This document shows positions 34,261-46,849 of a DNA stretch of 64,000 nucleotides, in pieces. The notes under the pieces are model-generated. The model made no database searches. It had not been told where the DNA came from and saw only the letters and a program-made list of their open reading frames with translations. How positions within the stretch are numbered: the first letter of the stretch is position 1; each line of letters begins with the position of its first letter. This DNA is from Forficula auricularia. Lineage: Eukaryota > Arthropoda > Insecta > Dermaptera > Forficulidae. The translations under genes were made by a program, and so were the position numbers. The stretch spans positions 98,249,321 through 98,313,320 of the forward strand of contig JALMQS010000099.1 in assembly GCA_024734495.1 (NCBI GenBank), read 5' to 3'.

Positions 34261-36450
34261 TGCTTTTTGAATTACGATTGTCCTATCTAGGAAATCGATG
34301 TTGTTCTATTTCGCCGTTCTGCCGCTAGAGGGCACTTGCATCCAATCTCTTGAAACAACCCTTAAATCATTTTAGGTATCTATTTTCCAATACTATTGAT
34401 TAAATTACATTATATGATTTGAATGAAAATTAAATATATTAAAATAAAATTTAATTTCAATAAACTATATAATATAATATAGTTGGATTTATTTAGATTT
34501 ATATATTTCTGCCCACAAGTCCAGGTGTTACATCAATACTAGTTTCAAAAATTCGATTCTCCCTTACTAGACTGTAGACTTCCGTAACTCTGTAATCCTC
34601 TCACGATTCGAGCAAACATCATGCATTCTAATAAGCAATTAAAAATTGTACCATCCCTGATTCGTAATCCAGGGGCCCGGTTTAAAAATTCAAACCACTA
34701 CCTCTAACATTTCCTCCAAACGATCAGAATTATTTAACATTAGTCATCAATAAACTACACCTATAAATAAATAAGTACATACTATCTACACTACCACAGG
34801 TTATCTACCCTTTTCTGTCGAGATTTAGGTCATCAAATTTAGTCGAAAGAACAAGTAATTTTTCTAGGTATCTGCTTTAGTTCATCGATTATTCTTTAAT
34901 GACTTAAATCTGTATTTATTTCTTTTTTGTAGAAAAAAAAAATAGTGAATTTAATCAGAAGCAATAAAAAATTGTACATAAAACGTATAATTTTTAGGGG
35001 AATTTTATTCTTTCCTATTTTAGAACATAAATAAAGGTTATTTATAATGTATTATTATTATTATATATAAAAGTTATTTATAATTTATATTATACGTCAT
35101 AATGTTTGTTTTGTATGTTTATACAATTCTTTATCGTGGAAAAAATTGCTTTTATTGGCTATTGAACCCAAGTGAGAAAAAAACAATTCTAACCATTAGA
35201 CTATCCTTTGAGGTGAGAATGTGAATACAACCCTTCTAACATGTAGTAAAAATTATCCATATTACCTCGGATTCAGTAGAAGACACTTTCGTGTATTTTT
35301 CCATTAATATTTTGATCTTCAAATTAATTTTCTTTCGTTCTCCATTTTTCCCTAAAAAGAAACCGCACTAAGACTTCGCTTAATTAAGAAAGTTTATTTA
35401 TTTTAATACGAAAGAAATTTCCATTAAAAAAAAAACATACGAGAAATCAAATAAAACTTTTCTAATTAAACTTTGCAATAAAATATTTTTTTACCTCATT
35501 TTAGATTAATTTTATTAAATAATAAATAAATATGGAAAGGCAATCTTTTTTTTACTGTGTATTAAACTTTAATGTTTCACATTTTGGGTTCGGGTCACTG
35601 AATATAGAAACTTTTACTATATAGAAAGAAATAGTGGTATAGAAATAATATAACATTAGTACATAGTATAAAGAGAATTGATAATAATAAATGTTGATTT
35701 CAAGAATATGAACATATAATATGTGACAAGTAAGTTAATTACTTTTACAATTTGAATCCATTGAGTTTGAAATATATAATAAATAAAACAGCTTCATAAT
35801 TACTTTTTCAAAGCTGTTAATATTTTTATTAATATTGCTTTGAAGTTGGAACTTTAATAGCCATAATTAAATTTATTTTCTTTTACACAATGATATGGTG
35901 GAGAAAATTTCTTTTATTGGCTATAAAAACCATTACATTAGCGATTAGTTACACTAGAAGTTTTAAAAATATTTCCCATTAATATATTTATAAACTTTAA
36001 TGAGGTTGTACTCAGCTTGTTGGAAATAAACATAAATACATATACCAATATAAAAATAAATACAAATCTTTTAAAAAACAATCTTCAAAACCTTTAATAA
36101 ATCAGACGTTTAGAGAAAATTTCTTCCTTTATCACAGGAATTTTTCAAGTAAAGATAATAAAAAAAAGGTTTTTTCTCTAAGTTTTAGAAATTTAATTAA
36201 AAATCAGTCAATTCAATAAAAAAAATTTATATACCAATATACATTATATATTAAAGGGTGACCCATTTTCACAGACTATTTTTCTTTTTTGAGTCTCGCC
36301 TGAAAATTTGTTAGTATTTATAATGTTTTAAGAATCCTCTTTAAATTTTAGCTCGATAAAAAAAATTTTAGAGATCGCTTAAAAATTTTGAAAATTTCAA
36401 AAATGTAAGACTTTCTTTTCGAAAAATTTTATCTTCTATATGTAAAATAA
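34260..36450. other. AT-rich DNA, mostly featureless
   Basis: A small degraded fam3 arm is recognisable near 36100-36140 (CAGACGTTTAGAGAAAATTTC). Nothing else is supported. Confidence 0.4.
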
Positions 36451-36847
36451 CCACCTGAAAATTTCAGCTCAAAATATTAATTTTTAAAGGTCGCTTAAGA
36501 ATTTTAAATATTTATTAGTGATTCATGTTTGACGTTTTAGAGAGACTTTTAAATATTAATATTTAGGCTTGATTTTTTTTACTATAAATTCACAATATTA
36601 ATTAACTGAAATAGAGCACAAGATTCAAAAAAATTATTAATTAAAATATAGCCAAAGATGGCATTACGACAATCAATATATTTTAATTACTAATTTTTTT
36701 GAATCTTGTTCTCTATTTTAGTTCATTATATTGTAAATTTATAGTAAAAAAATCAAGCCTAAATATTAATACAGTTGGATGTTGATGAAGGCAGTCCAAG
36801 GTGGTTGTAAAAAATAAGACTATATCAGTTTTATTATTTTACATTTA

Positions 36848-36899
36848 TTCGTTAACCGACGTTTCGGAGATTTACTCTCTCCTTCTTCAGGGTAACGAA
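36848..36899 (-). ncRNA. Hammerhead ribozyme, structurally complete (ACGU helix III)
   Basis: Minus strand. Helix I pairs TTCGTTACC (36899-36891) with GGTTAACGAA (36857-36848), nine pairs with one bulged U. CTGAAGA is at 36890-36884, then one extra A. Helix II is GGAGA/TCTCC with a 7-nt loop. GAAA is followed by CGTC. Helix III is only the self-complementary ACGU, and cleavage is predicted after GUC (36858/36857). This matches the PLE-associated diminished-helix-III hammerheads. Confidence 0.8.
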
Positions 36900-36944
36900 A
36901 AGTCAATGAAAGTATATTTAGAGTTTGTATACTTTCATTGACTT

Positions 36945-36996
36945 TTCGTTACCTTGAAGAAGGAGAGAGTAAATCTCCGAAACGTCGGTTAACGAA
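36945..36996 (+). ncRNA. Mirror hammerhead, C3 to U
   Basis: Inverse twin of 36848-36899 on the other arm. Helices I, II and the ACGUC segment are identical, but the core starts TTGAAGA (36954-36960), so cleavage should be lost. Predicted site after 36986 if active. Confidence 0.65.
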
Positions 36997-37246
36997 TAAA
37001 TGTAAAATAATAAAACTGATATAGTCTTATTTTTTACAACCACCTTGGACTGCCTTCATCAACATCCAACTGTATATTTATACCAGTCCGTCTCCTAAAG
37101 AAAAACTATCATCTAAATATTAATATTTAAAAGTTGCTCGAAAACGTCAAACATGAATTACGAATAAATATTCAAAATTCTTAAGAGGCCCTTAAAAATT
37201 AATATTTTGATTTTGTATCATTTCTATCTATAGTAAATTTGTAACA

Positions 37247-37345
37247 GGAATACTAAGGAATTGGATAAAATTAAATTGACGAAACGTCTGGCTCATTTAA
37301 TAAAAATTTTGTTTTTAATTTTATCAAATTCCCTAGTATTCCTTT
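37247..37345. repeat. Small foldback with GAAACGTC at the apex
   Basis: GGAATACTAAGGAATTGG and its inverse CCCTAGTATTCC flank GACGAAACGTCTGGCTC, the 3' half of a hammerhead without CUGANGA. Confidence 0.5.
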
Positions 37346-37956
37346 TTTTTTATAAAAAAATCAATAACCAGAAATGGCATTAGGACAATAAATATATTTT
37401 AATTACCGATTAATCGAGAAATTCTCTCGAACTTGACCACCAGGGTGATAGTAAGGAATTAATTTTATAGTGTTTTTCACGTCTAAGCTACTTATCTACA
37501 TTGAATTACTTCAAACCGAAACTTCGGCAAAGAAAATTCAATCTTGACTTATCACATATTTTATGCATCCTATCATTAAAAAAAATATACCACCTGAAAG
37601 TAATAATAATTTAAAAAATCTTTTACTAACTTCGACCGACAAATGATAACTTTCCCAGCGAATATTGCCATTTATTTCATTATCATCTATTCTCATATCA
37701 TATCTTCTGATAGCAATTTCTTTTTAATTTTTCAAGATAATTTCATTTCATTAAAGAAAAACTGTTTAGGTTTATTTTTTCCGCAAAATATTCCTGAGCC
37801 TCTTTTAAAATGAAATCGTTATCATATGACTTGACAAATAGTGTGGAAATAGTTGCATAACATGATACGTATGGATCTCTTTATTGGAAGTTGCTATTTG
37901 CTTTTCTAATTGTCCAAAAGTCAACTGACTCAAGTGCAATACAATTATTCCTCCCT

Positions 37957-37982
37957 CACACACACACACACACACACACACA
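37957..37982. repeat. (CA)13 microsatellite
   Basis: Uninterrupted CA repeat. A shorter CA run followed by GA lies at about 49137-49162. Confidence 0.95.
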
Positions 37983-38344
37983 ATCAGAAGTTATCTTCCA
38001 TCTCATTACATCAGATTAATTTTTCATGTTAAGCTTTTCATATGAAATTAATTTCAATCTGAATTCATCTTAGATGAAAGATTAGATTTAATTAAGATTT
38101 ATATTTTTGTATCAATTTAATCTTTTTCAATTAACATAATTATGCCATTTCTCATTTCTCCAACCAAATTTTAACACCCACTTAGTAAAGTACTTTTCTG
38201 AATTTATATTAGCTCTTTACTAATCATTTTATAAATAGTAGAAAAATAATTTAACATCAAATTACAAACGATTAAATATTATATTTTGTTTAATGGGCCT
38301 CCGAGGAGCGGGCCGCCTCTTACAAAGATAAAGTTCATTACAAA

Positions 38345-38500
38345 AACTTCACACTTTCAGCTTCAGAACAAATAAATTCAGATTCAGAGCGGGTGGATGA
38401 GAGAGCCAGGATTAATCCTGACTTCTTTTTTTTTTTTTTTGTATTTACAATTAATAATCATACGCCACCCGCTCTATATGTTCTTCTGCTGAAAGTGTAA
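38345..38500. repeat. Short foldback (GCGGGTGG arms)
   Basis: CACTTTCAGC...GAGCGGGTGG on the left is inverted as CCACCCGCTC...GCTGAAAGTG on the right, around a T-rich loop. No protein or core motif. Possibly a small MITE. Confidence 0.6.
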
Positions 38501-38509
38501 AAATTAAGG

Positions 38510-38740
38510 AGAGATCACCTCATCGCCCTATATGTCAAATTGTTTATTGTTTTTTGGGATATACCTAGGGCGATGAGGGATCCCACCGCTTTATGCCACC
38601 ACACTCCCTTCCACGAGAGTGTGATGGCCTCGACCCTGACCGAGCCCGCCCCGACGCCAAATCGCTCCGCAATATTGCCCACCAGACTGGAGTTGCCCCT
38701 ATATTTTTCTATTTTGTTTCGGTGGGCAACACCCACAATT
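38510..38740 (-). other. GC-rich segment with long open frames, unrecognised
   Basis: About 230 nt of clearly higher GC content with frames open on both strands. The minus frame (73 codons, 38515-38736) reads NIAERFGVGAGSVRVEAITL then SWKGVWWHKAVGSLIALGI; the plus frame (123 codons, from 38540) reads ASTLTEPAPTPNRSAI. The segment is edged by an inverted repeat CATCGCCCTA/TAGGGCGATG. It could be an exon, a TE protein fragment or laterally acquired DNA. I do not recognise it. Confidence 0.3.
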
Positions 38741-38767
38741 CATCATCAAAAGTATATGCTATATACA

Positions 38768-38915
38768 GGAGTTTTTTTTTTAAAGGTTATAGTTAAAATA
38801 GCTAAAAAAAAATTTATTTTTATTTTTACTTGTTACCACTATAACCTTTTTTTTAAAAAAAAACTCATGTGTTTAATATGTTTCACTATAAACCAACACC
38901 GTATTCCCTAAATGT
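38768..38915. repeat. Small foldback plus TTTCACTATAAACCAACACC
   Basis: Arms around AAAGGTTATAGT are inverted as ACTATAACCTTT, followed by TTTCACTATAAACCAACACC and GTATTCCCTAAATG. The flank motif is the same as at 27463 and 56041 (inverted). Confidence 0.55.
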
Positions 38916-38926
38916 TATATGCTATA

Positions 38927-39415
38927 TATGTTGCAATAAAAACTCGATTTTAATAAGAACGGGTTCTTACTAGTTAAAACGTGTTTCACTGAATACCTTT
39001 GTGTCAGCTAGAATTTATGAGCCACATCTCATGGATTCAATGCACTGGGTGACATTAAAATCTCTGAAAATGGCTATAACCAATAGCCGAAATGTAAGCC
39101 GTAGTTCATGAAAAAATAATAGATAAATAAAAGTTGCACGTCTCTTATTTCAACCCCTTCATAAATTAATAAAACTACAGCTATAAAGAATTCCTAAATC
39201 AACTAGAATTTATTGATGTCGGTTGAGTTTGGTCCAAAGGTCTAAAATCTCCATTTTTGACCAAAGGTCTAAAATCTCCATTTTTGACCTTCCGCCTCAT
39301 TTTAGGTGATTATTTTCAAAAAAATTTAAATTCTAGTTGGCATAATAGTATTCAGTGAAACGCGTTTTAACTAGTAAGAACCCGTTCTTACTAAAAGCGT
39401 GTTTTTACTTCAAAA
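38927..39415. repeat. Foldback with decayed apex hammerhead
   Basis: Arms contain AAGAACGGGTTCTTACTAGT and AAAACGTGTTTCACTGAATA (38960-39005), inverted at 39345-39400. The interior contains the 'ccaaaggtctaaaatc' repeat in tandem. Related pieces without arms are at 45490-45760 and 45812-46090. Confidence 0.65.
39060..39110 (+). ncRNA. Hammerhead relic (G8 to A)
   Basis: CTGAAAA (39064-39070), a perfect 6-bp helix II GGCTAT/ATAGCC with loop AACCA, GAAA at 39089-39092, then TGTA. The only visible core defect is G8. Helix I is weak. Confidence 0.5.
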
Positions 39416-39509
39416 TATATAGGTACTAAGCTACGCTTGGAAAATTTAGTTCACTCAAAAATTTTAAGTTTTTTATAATACCTTAACTGAGCATGCATAG
39501 AGTTCTTAT

Positions 39510-39735
39510 TGGTACCAAATTCATTGTAAATCGCACTTTTTGGCCTCTGGACGAGACCCCATGTAATTTTTGGCAAAACCTTCAGGTCCTAAAATTCAAC
39601 CTGATTGAATACTACAATTTGTGATTTTGGTTGAGACCAAGGGTTCCAGAGTCTTTACCTGAAGGCCCTTTGAAGTCGCCCTTGCCACGAGACTGATTAC
39701 AATACGTTATCTCATTCGAATGGATAAAGTAAAAA
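39510..39735 (+). repeat. Dispersed repeat E, copy 2
   Basis: Contains GACGAGACCCCATGTAATTT, TACAATTTGTGATTTTGG, GAGACCAAGGGTTCCAGAG and CACGAGACTGATTACAATAC. Same order as 50030-50235. Confidence 0.6.
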
Positions 39736-40267
39736 CTGATTAGATTTTGAATTTTCTACTTCCGGTTGAAAAATGCAGAAAATAGGAAAAAAAATTGAAT
39801 CATTAAATGACAAGCTCTTGAACTGCTGTAGGTAATTAATTAATTATAGTTGAAGTTTGTCAAACAAGTTAGTATAGTATAAATTTGCTGCAAGTTTCTG
39901 TCAAAATTGTTTTCTAGCTCAAAACGTTCCCGTTTGCTGATTTAAAACGGAAATTTTAAAAAGAGTACCTTGTCTTAAAAAAGTTTTAACTTTATCCTCC
40001 AATTTAATTAAACTTCCTACAAGTTTCGAAATTTTGATTATATCTTCATCAAAGGTTTATATGTGTCAATATACTAATGTCATATAGTCTTTGTTTATTT
40101 AATTGATTTCGATCTTAAAATGTTCGCTGACCAAAAACGGAATATAAAAAGTCTTGAAAAAGTTTTAATTTTATACTCTAATTTCTAGTAAGCTTAGTAC
40201 ACGTGTCGATAATTATAATCTTATCGTATCTTTATCAAGTCATATAATGTTCAATATGTATAACTAT

Positions 40268-41215
40268 TAAATTATTTAACTTATTTTTTAGAAACTAAAA
40301 TTGCCCTTATCAAACAGACAGGTATCTGAGGCCATAAAATCAGGAAAAAATATTTTTTGTTAGATATATATTTATTATTTATTTTTATTTATTTATTTAT
40401 TTTCACTATATTTAAAAATTATTATTTTTTTTTTTTTTTTATTTTCTCTCCTCCTAATGGCCTCGGAATAAATTCCATTGTAGCCAGTCTACCATGAGTT
40501 TATAAACTATCAAATAGTATCACAGACAATGAAAATAATAAATAAATAAATAAAACAATAAATTAACAAATAAATTATAAATAAATAAATAGAACAATAA
40601 ACTAATAAATAAATAATGAAAAAATGTCACAAATAATAAAACATTCACAGCCAAAATATAAATTAAGTATAATAACTGCAGTTGTCAATTGTACTATAGC
40701 TTGTTCTTATTTGCTAGGATAAACCTAATCAATGATTTGTATATTTCTGCTCTCTCAAAAGACAAAAGATGCGTCAAATTCCATGGCCTTTGAACATCGT
40801 TGGAAAAATTATTTAATTTTAGTTATTTTTTAGAAACTAAAATTGCCCTTATCAAATCAGGAAAAAATATTTTTAAGTTAGATATATATTTATTATTTAT
40901 TTTCATTTATTTATTTATTTTCACTATATTTAAAATTCTTAGAAAACTTTTACTTATTTTTAGAAACTAAAATTGCCTTTATCAAACGAACAGAAATATC
41001 TGAGGCCATAAAATCAGGAAAAAATATTTTTGTTAGATATATGTTATTATTTATTTTCATTTATTTATTTATTTTCACTATATTTAAAAATTATTTAATT
41101 TTTACTTATTTTTAAGAAACTAAAATTACCCTTATCAAACAGACAGAAATCAGGAAAAAATATTTTTTTAAGTTAGATATATATTTATTATTTATTTTCA
41201 TTTTTTTTCAACAAT
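40268..41215. repeat. Minisatellite, four units of about 125-155 nt
   Basis: Each unit carries AGAAACTAAAATTGCC, a variable TATCTGAGGCCATAAAATCA, AGGAAAAAATATTTTT and TTTCACTATATTTAAAA. Units start near 40268, 40808, 40941 and 41091. Unit 1 is interrupted at its end by a LINE insertion (40424-40803). Confidence 0.75.
40424..40803 (-). mobile_element. Truncated LINE with 10-bp target duplication
   Basis: The poly-T tract (40425-40440) is the minus-strand poly-A tail. AAAAATTATT flanks both sides (40414-40423 and 40804-40813). The 5' end still encodes a short frame, NDVQRPWNLTHLLSFERAE, that resembles the C-terminal end of a reverse transcriptase, then stops. The 3' region has TTTATTTATT-rich low-complexity sequence. 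Confidence 0.75.
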
Positions 41216-41219
41216 CTAC

Positions 41220-43940
41220 CATATATTATACAAAATTTTATCGTTTTAAAATAGTCACTTAAAAATATCCAGCCTCTTATCGATGTCCTAATCCCTTCTA
41301 GACAAATCAACTATCTTCTCAGGAACCGATAAGCACATTAAATGCAAATAGAGAATATTTTTTTATCTTAGAAAAAAATTAGAAGAAAATTAATATCTTT
41401 CGAATTATATAAAATATTTAAATTATGAGTACAAAAACCTGTGTCTTCTATTTATTAATAAATATGAATATTTTTATTTATTCGATAGCATTGTTTCGAA
41501 GGACTTGCCTTCTTTATTAATTTTCCCATGAATATTTAAGAGAATTATAGTCTTAATCTAATTTACTTCTTTTGGCAAGAAATGAGCATTTGTTTGTCCG
41601 ATATAAGTAAATTCACTTTTTCCTCAAGTTCTAAAGTAATAGATATAAATAAAATATTAGCCTTCTAGGCAAGATCTCTGAAGCTATAGTCTCAAATAAT
41701 TTAAAAAAAATGTATTTACTTCAAGACAAACTTTAATTTATTCTTTAAAAGAAATTATTACCATTTGTTTTCCAAAGTTTTTCAATTTAAATATCTAGGG
41801 TGATTTTATTTTATTTTTTTAAAAATACTAGTAATTATTGAAAAAATGTTGTTTTGAGTAGCAGAGTTGTTGATTCATAAAAAGAAATAACTCATTAAGA
41901 TCCTTTGCTTAATGCAAATAAACCTAGATATGTTTATTTACATCAAGCAGAGTACATTTACATCAACCTCAGTAATTTCTCTTGACTAGTATTATATTTG
42001 TTCAATTTTCTAATGACATTTTTCCCTACATAATAACTTTCTCTTCCATTTATTAAAATTTCGAATCAAAACATTAAGATCGATTATTAGTACTTACTTA
42101 AATATCTCAAAATATTTTGTTTAATGACAAAGCAATTTTAATAACATCTTTAAAAACAGATTAATGAATAGTTAGTTTCCCAACCTTTGCGCTCGAATTA
42201 ATTCTAATTTCTATTTTTGATTTTGAAAAACATTATTTTAGACAGAAAATATAGGATCTACTTGTATGTTTAATAATCTTAAATTTCCAATGATCTCCAA
42301 GTCCACGCGCCCTATCTAGACGAATGGTGCGCTGTGGTGTCAATTTGGTTGCATAACCTAATCATGGCAGGCGTTTTCAAAACTTGGAAGTACAATTTCA
42401 ATTAGTATTTTAAGCTTAATTTCGAGAAAACTTAATAAAATATCAATTAATTAGTAGCTTTATCCTTTTGAACATTTAAATTTCTAAGAAATTTTATTAA
42501 TAAATTCAAATTCAAATATTGAATTTTAATAATAAATTAATGTAAAGATTTAAGCATCTTTTTTTGAAAAAAGATGGAATTTTTCAAAAATATAACCCAG
42601 GTAAATTAATTACAATTATATTAAATTATATTTGCTTGACTGCCCAGAGAGCAAATTAACGCTTGGGTTCGTTCCTGAAGGGACAAAACCCTCTGATATG
42701 CAATGTAAAAATAATTTCTACTAACATCTTAGACTCGCCCCTAAATAAAGTAAATTGTTTTTAATATAATTGGATTTCAAATTTTCGATTAGAAGAGTAT
42801 TTAGAATTAGCAGTTCGTCCTTAATTAAATAAAAGAAATTTATTCTACCGTTTTGCGATATTATATACAGTTAAAATTTGTAAAAATCTCTATTAATTCG
42901 AGAGTAAATGTACTTAAGCTATGTCTATTATCATTTGAATGGGGATTTTTAATTAAAGACAGAAACGTCATGGCAAACATTAGAAAATTGCAAATCCATC
43001 CCGAAATATTTTTCTAGATCATTAGACTGCCTCCAAAAACTCAATAAAAATTATCAATCTTCTTTAACTGATCAAGTGGTGATTAGATTGATATGAGGAT
43101 AAATTTTATCGCTTATTTGATCATCCAAGATGAAATTAGAAAATACTTATTTCCGTTGAAATGATCAATAACCGGCGGTAGTAAAAAAATACTAATAATT
43201 AGTAATTAATGATGGCTAGATCGAAAAAATAACCTTCATATCATAAAAATAATTTTTAAAAATAATCATTCAAATAAATGGTTTATTTTCACTTAATATT
43301 TTTAAAAAATAAAACAATTCATATAATAAATGGTGAACATTTATTCTCTATATATTCTATAGAAATATAATAGTTAATGTATTATATATATATATATATG
43401 TTCATTTGTTCATTTATGGACCATAAAATCCCAATGAAATGTCTCAATAGCTAAATGGTACATAAATTGTATTTAATTTATGAGGGAAGTTAATCTTTGG
43501 CTCTAGCTCGAACTTCCTATGCGTCCTTTATATACTTTATTAAATCATAACTCGATGTTTATTTAATGTTTATTTTTTCGTTGCAAGAAATCAGTTACAC
43601 AGACAATACTTAACAAATATTTTTGGTTATATATCTATTTAAAAACGGTTACATTTTAGCAATCCTATTCAAAAGAGAGACGACCTTATAAATAATTAAT
43701 AATAAACATAAATATAAATTGTTAATTCTTAAAATCTCAATAAAATCATTCAAAAAATAATATTTTCTGCATTTTGGTACCAGAAGTTCTAAAGCTAGAA
43801 AGTCCAAAACCTTTAGTTGTCCGCATTGAAAATACAACCATTTAAGCACAAGAACAAACTTTCTACATCTTTCGTTCTTAAGTCTTCGTGGGTATCTAAA
43901 ACCATATACCTATATGGTTAAAATTGATTTTTGATCATGA
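41220..43940. other. AT-rich DNA with a few repeat relics
   Basis: 41440-41530 has, on the minus strand, GAAGGCAAGTCCTTC followed by GAAAC, a hammerhead helix II without its core. 41855-42000 holds fam2 left and right arms placed back to back. 43780-43930 is a partial D repeat. The rest is unremarkable. Confidence 0.45.
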
Positions 43941-43954
43941 TCCAGGCATAGGTA

Positions 43955-44590
43955 CAGGGTGGGGCATAAACCACATTTTGAAGAGGTATAAAAAAATGAA
44001 AAAATTTAACCAGAAAAAACTGAATATATATTTTTTTAATGTGTTTTAAACATTATCAGATAAAGGGGGGAGGGAGTAAAAATTAAAATTCTTGCCCTTT
44101 CGTCCAAACTCAACCAAATTTTGTATACATATTCTGTGGGCTAGAAATGCAAAAACTAACCACCCAAAATGAGGGGAGGGTCAAAAATGAAAATTCTAGC
44201 ACTTTTGACCAAACTCAACCAAATTTTGTATACATATTCTGTGGACCGCCAGAAGGCTATAAATACAAAAACTAAACCAATTTCTATACAAAGCTTGGTC
44301 GAAAGGTCTAGAATTTTCATTTTTGACCCTTCTCTTCCCCCATTTTGGGTGATTAGTTTTTGCATTTCTAGTCTTCTGAGGGTCCACAGAATACGTATAC
44401 AAAATTTGGTAGATTTTGTTCGAAAGGACTAGAATGTTTATTTTTGACCCCTCCCCCCTTCTATTTCGTCTGATATAATGTTTAAAAAAAAATTTAATGT
44501 TCTTTTCCAAAATATATTCAGTTTTTTTCTAGTTAAATTTTTTCATTTTTTTTATACCTCTTCATGTGGTAGATCTTATGCCGCACCATG
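43955..44590. mobile_element. MITE-like element, CAGGGTGGGGCATAA termini, TA duplication
   Basis: Left CAGGGTGGGGCATAAACCAC and right inverse (ATCTTATGCCGCACCATG) are flanked by TA on both sides, as in Tc1/mariner-derived MITEs. The terminal repeats extend about 80 nt. The interior holds inverted and direct copies of TCAAAAATGAAAATTCTAG. Frames of up to about 100 codons here follow the repeat symmetry and are not genes. Confidence 0.7.
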
Positions 44591-45424
44591 TATATTGGAA
44601 ATTTTTGACTGATTATCTTATCTCTCTACCTAGAAAGTATAACTTATAGATAACTACGAATAATTGTATTTAATCTAAATTTTTAAATATAAAAATACAA
44701 GAAAAATGATTCATTGTGGTTTCTCTAACGTAATGTTTTTAAATCTCTTGGGTATTTTTTTTGTCTTACACTCCACTTGCATTTATTGCAAAATGAAGCT
44801 GAATATTTCCCATTCATTAACTATTCATGAATATTATATGCAAAGTTATCATTTCCTGCTCTTGAATTCACCCTGAGTGTGGTAAACTTGGCCGCGCAAA
44901 TGAAGTTTTAATCCTTCTTCTACCCTTTCGTCAAGACAAAAAACACTTAAATTAAACATCAAATTCATTAATTTCCCTTACAATTTTCATTAAACATAGA
45001 TCTTAAATGGGTAGTTTATTTTTAACCACAATTAAAATTCCCCTTCACTGGCTCACCAAAATACCCCGGGAATTTGTTGTCTGCGAGGGTTCCGACAGGC
45101 AGACTCATCGTTTGACGAATTCCCAAATGGACTCGACATTCTAGTCGGAGGGTTTCATTCATTTATTTTCTAATCCATTTAATCCGTTTATAACAGTATC
45201 GGTCGGTGACAACCAGCCATTTTGCTTTTAATGATCATTGATCAATCTATTTAAACTACTGCAAAAACAATCCTTTTTGTTTCTACGCAATTTAGGTATC
45301 TATTTAAAATAGCACATCATTCGAAATGCTCGATATAAGAGAATTGATTTTTAGTATAAACTTGACTAATTTATTTAATAAACATATTTTTAAAACTTTG
45401 GTACTTAGGATTGTTATTTTAATT

Positions 45425-46255
45425 GAAAAGATGTTGTTTCGCCGAGAGTAGCAGAGTTATTGATTCATAAATGAAATATATATGTATATGTTGCAGTAAA
45501 AACCCGTTTTTTAGTTAAAACGCTGAATAACTTTGTGGCAACTAGAATTTACTGATGTTGGTTGAGTTTGGTCCAAAGGTCTTGCATCTTCATTTTTGCC
45601 CTTCCTCCTCATTTTGGGTGTTTATTTCCAAAAAATTTAAACCAAAATGTCAAAAATTTACATCCTCTACAACTTTGCTTCTAATGAAATTTCCGACATT
45701 TTCGTTTATAAAATGAGGCGGAAAGTCAAAAATGAGTGAAAATGTAAAAAGCCTCGATTTATTTTTTATTTTATCTTATACTATACTAATAAATGAGCAA
45801 TTCTTGTCTATATTTATTGCATTAAAAACCAGTTTTTAGTAAGAATGGCTCTTACTAGTAAAAACGAGTTTCACTGAATACCTGAGTGGCAACTAGAATT
45901 TACTGGTGTTGGTTGAGTTTGATTCAAAGGTCTAGAATCTTAATTTTTAACCTCCCGCCTCATTTTGAGTGTTTATTTTCAAAAAATTATAATAGAAAAT
46001 GTCAAAAATTAGAAGCAAAGTTGTACAGGATGTAATTTTTGACATTTTCTTTTACAAATTTTTGAAAATAAACACCCAAAATAAGGTCAAAAATGAAGAT
46101 TCTAAACCTTTGGACGAAACAAATAGAGTATTTCTAATTAAAAAGACTGATGATGAAAGTCAAACATTCAAAACTATAGTCTCTAAACATTTATATTCGT
46201 TATATATATGTATAAGTTTATTTACATCAAGCACAAATTTTTCTTTATGAATTGT
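45425..46255. repeat. fam2 arms with internal repeat pieces
   Basis: A left arm (GCCGAGAGTAGCAGAGTTAT) at 45440 and a right arm (TTACATCAAGCACAAATTTT, to 46255) enclose two copies of the 38927-type repeat and a fam2 hammerhead relic at 46135-46190. A small foldback (CAAAAATTAGAAGC / ATTTTTGACATTTTC) is at 45970-46075. Confidence 0.5.
46135..46190 (+). ncRNA. Hammerhead relic, fam2 (GAAA damaged)
   Basis: CTGATGA is at 46147-46153 and the GTC site at 46179-46181, but the base before AAA is C-A instead of C-G (ATTCAAAAC), removing G12. Confidence 0.55.
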
Positions 46256-46849
46256 TAATTTAAATAACATTACTGATCATTTTTTATGCAATAATACAAT
46301 TACTACATAATTTTAATGAAAAAGCTGAAAATGTCATTAAATAAATATTTCAAAAATTCTAAAAACTTGAAAATAGTTTTAGAAAAATGAAGCATCAGGC
46401 ATGTAGGCATTTAATGCAAAATTCATAAATAAAAAAAAGATCTACTTGTTCAAATTTCAGATAAGAGACTTGTGTTCTATTTAAATTAACAAAATTAGTG
46501 TCAGTGTAGCAAATATGGAAATAATTTATTTTGATTAGATTAGAAAGGTTTGCAAAAATATAAATTTTAGAGGAAAAAACTAATTGAATAGGTCAAAACT
46601 TTTAGTAGGAGATTTCGGTAAAATGTCCTCTATATTGGAGAACTTGTTGTTAAGTGTCGGATAAACACTTTTACTTATCATTGACGTTAATTTCGTTTAT
46701 ATTAATTTATCTCGATTAGTAATAAAATGATTGTCATTTGACTGATTATATATTTTATTAAATCGATAAAAATATGTTAGCAATATTTATTGCATCCTTT
46801 AAGTATACTTTGAACAACAGAAACAACTATAATAATCAAATTTTATAAA

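Larger units (their letters stand above)
36460..37200. repeat. Nested palindromes (three levels) with paired hammerheads
   Basis: The outer arms (about 36460-36565 and 37115-37200) contain CATGTTTGACGTTTTAGAG-type sequence. Inside lie two successive palindromes, 36558-36770 (TTTTTACTATAAATT...; TTTGAATCTTG) and 36772-37075 (ACAGTTGGATGTTGATGAAG inverted at the end). The second has nearly perfect arms of about 140 nt and carries an inverted pair of hammerheads. The arrangement suggests serial insertion of foldbacks into foldbacks. Confidence 0.75.

Noticed and set aside
44156..44510. Overlapping frames of 69-104 codons on both strands
   Set aside because: They follow the internal direct and inverted repeats of the MITE at 43955-44590 and are symmetric shadows.
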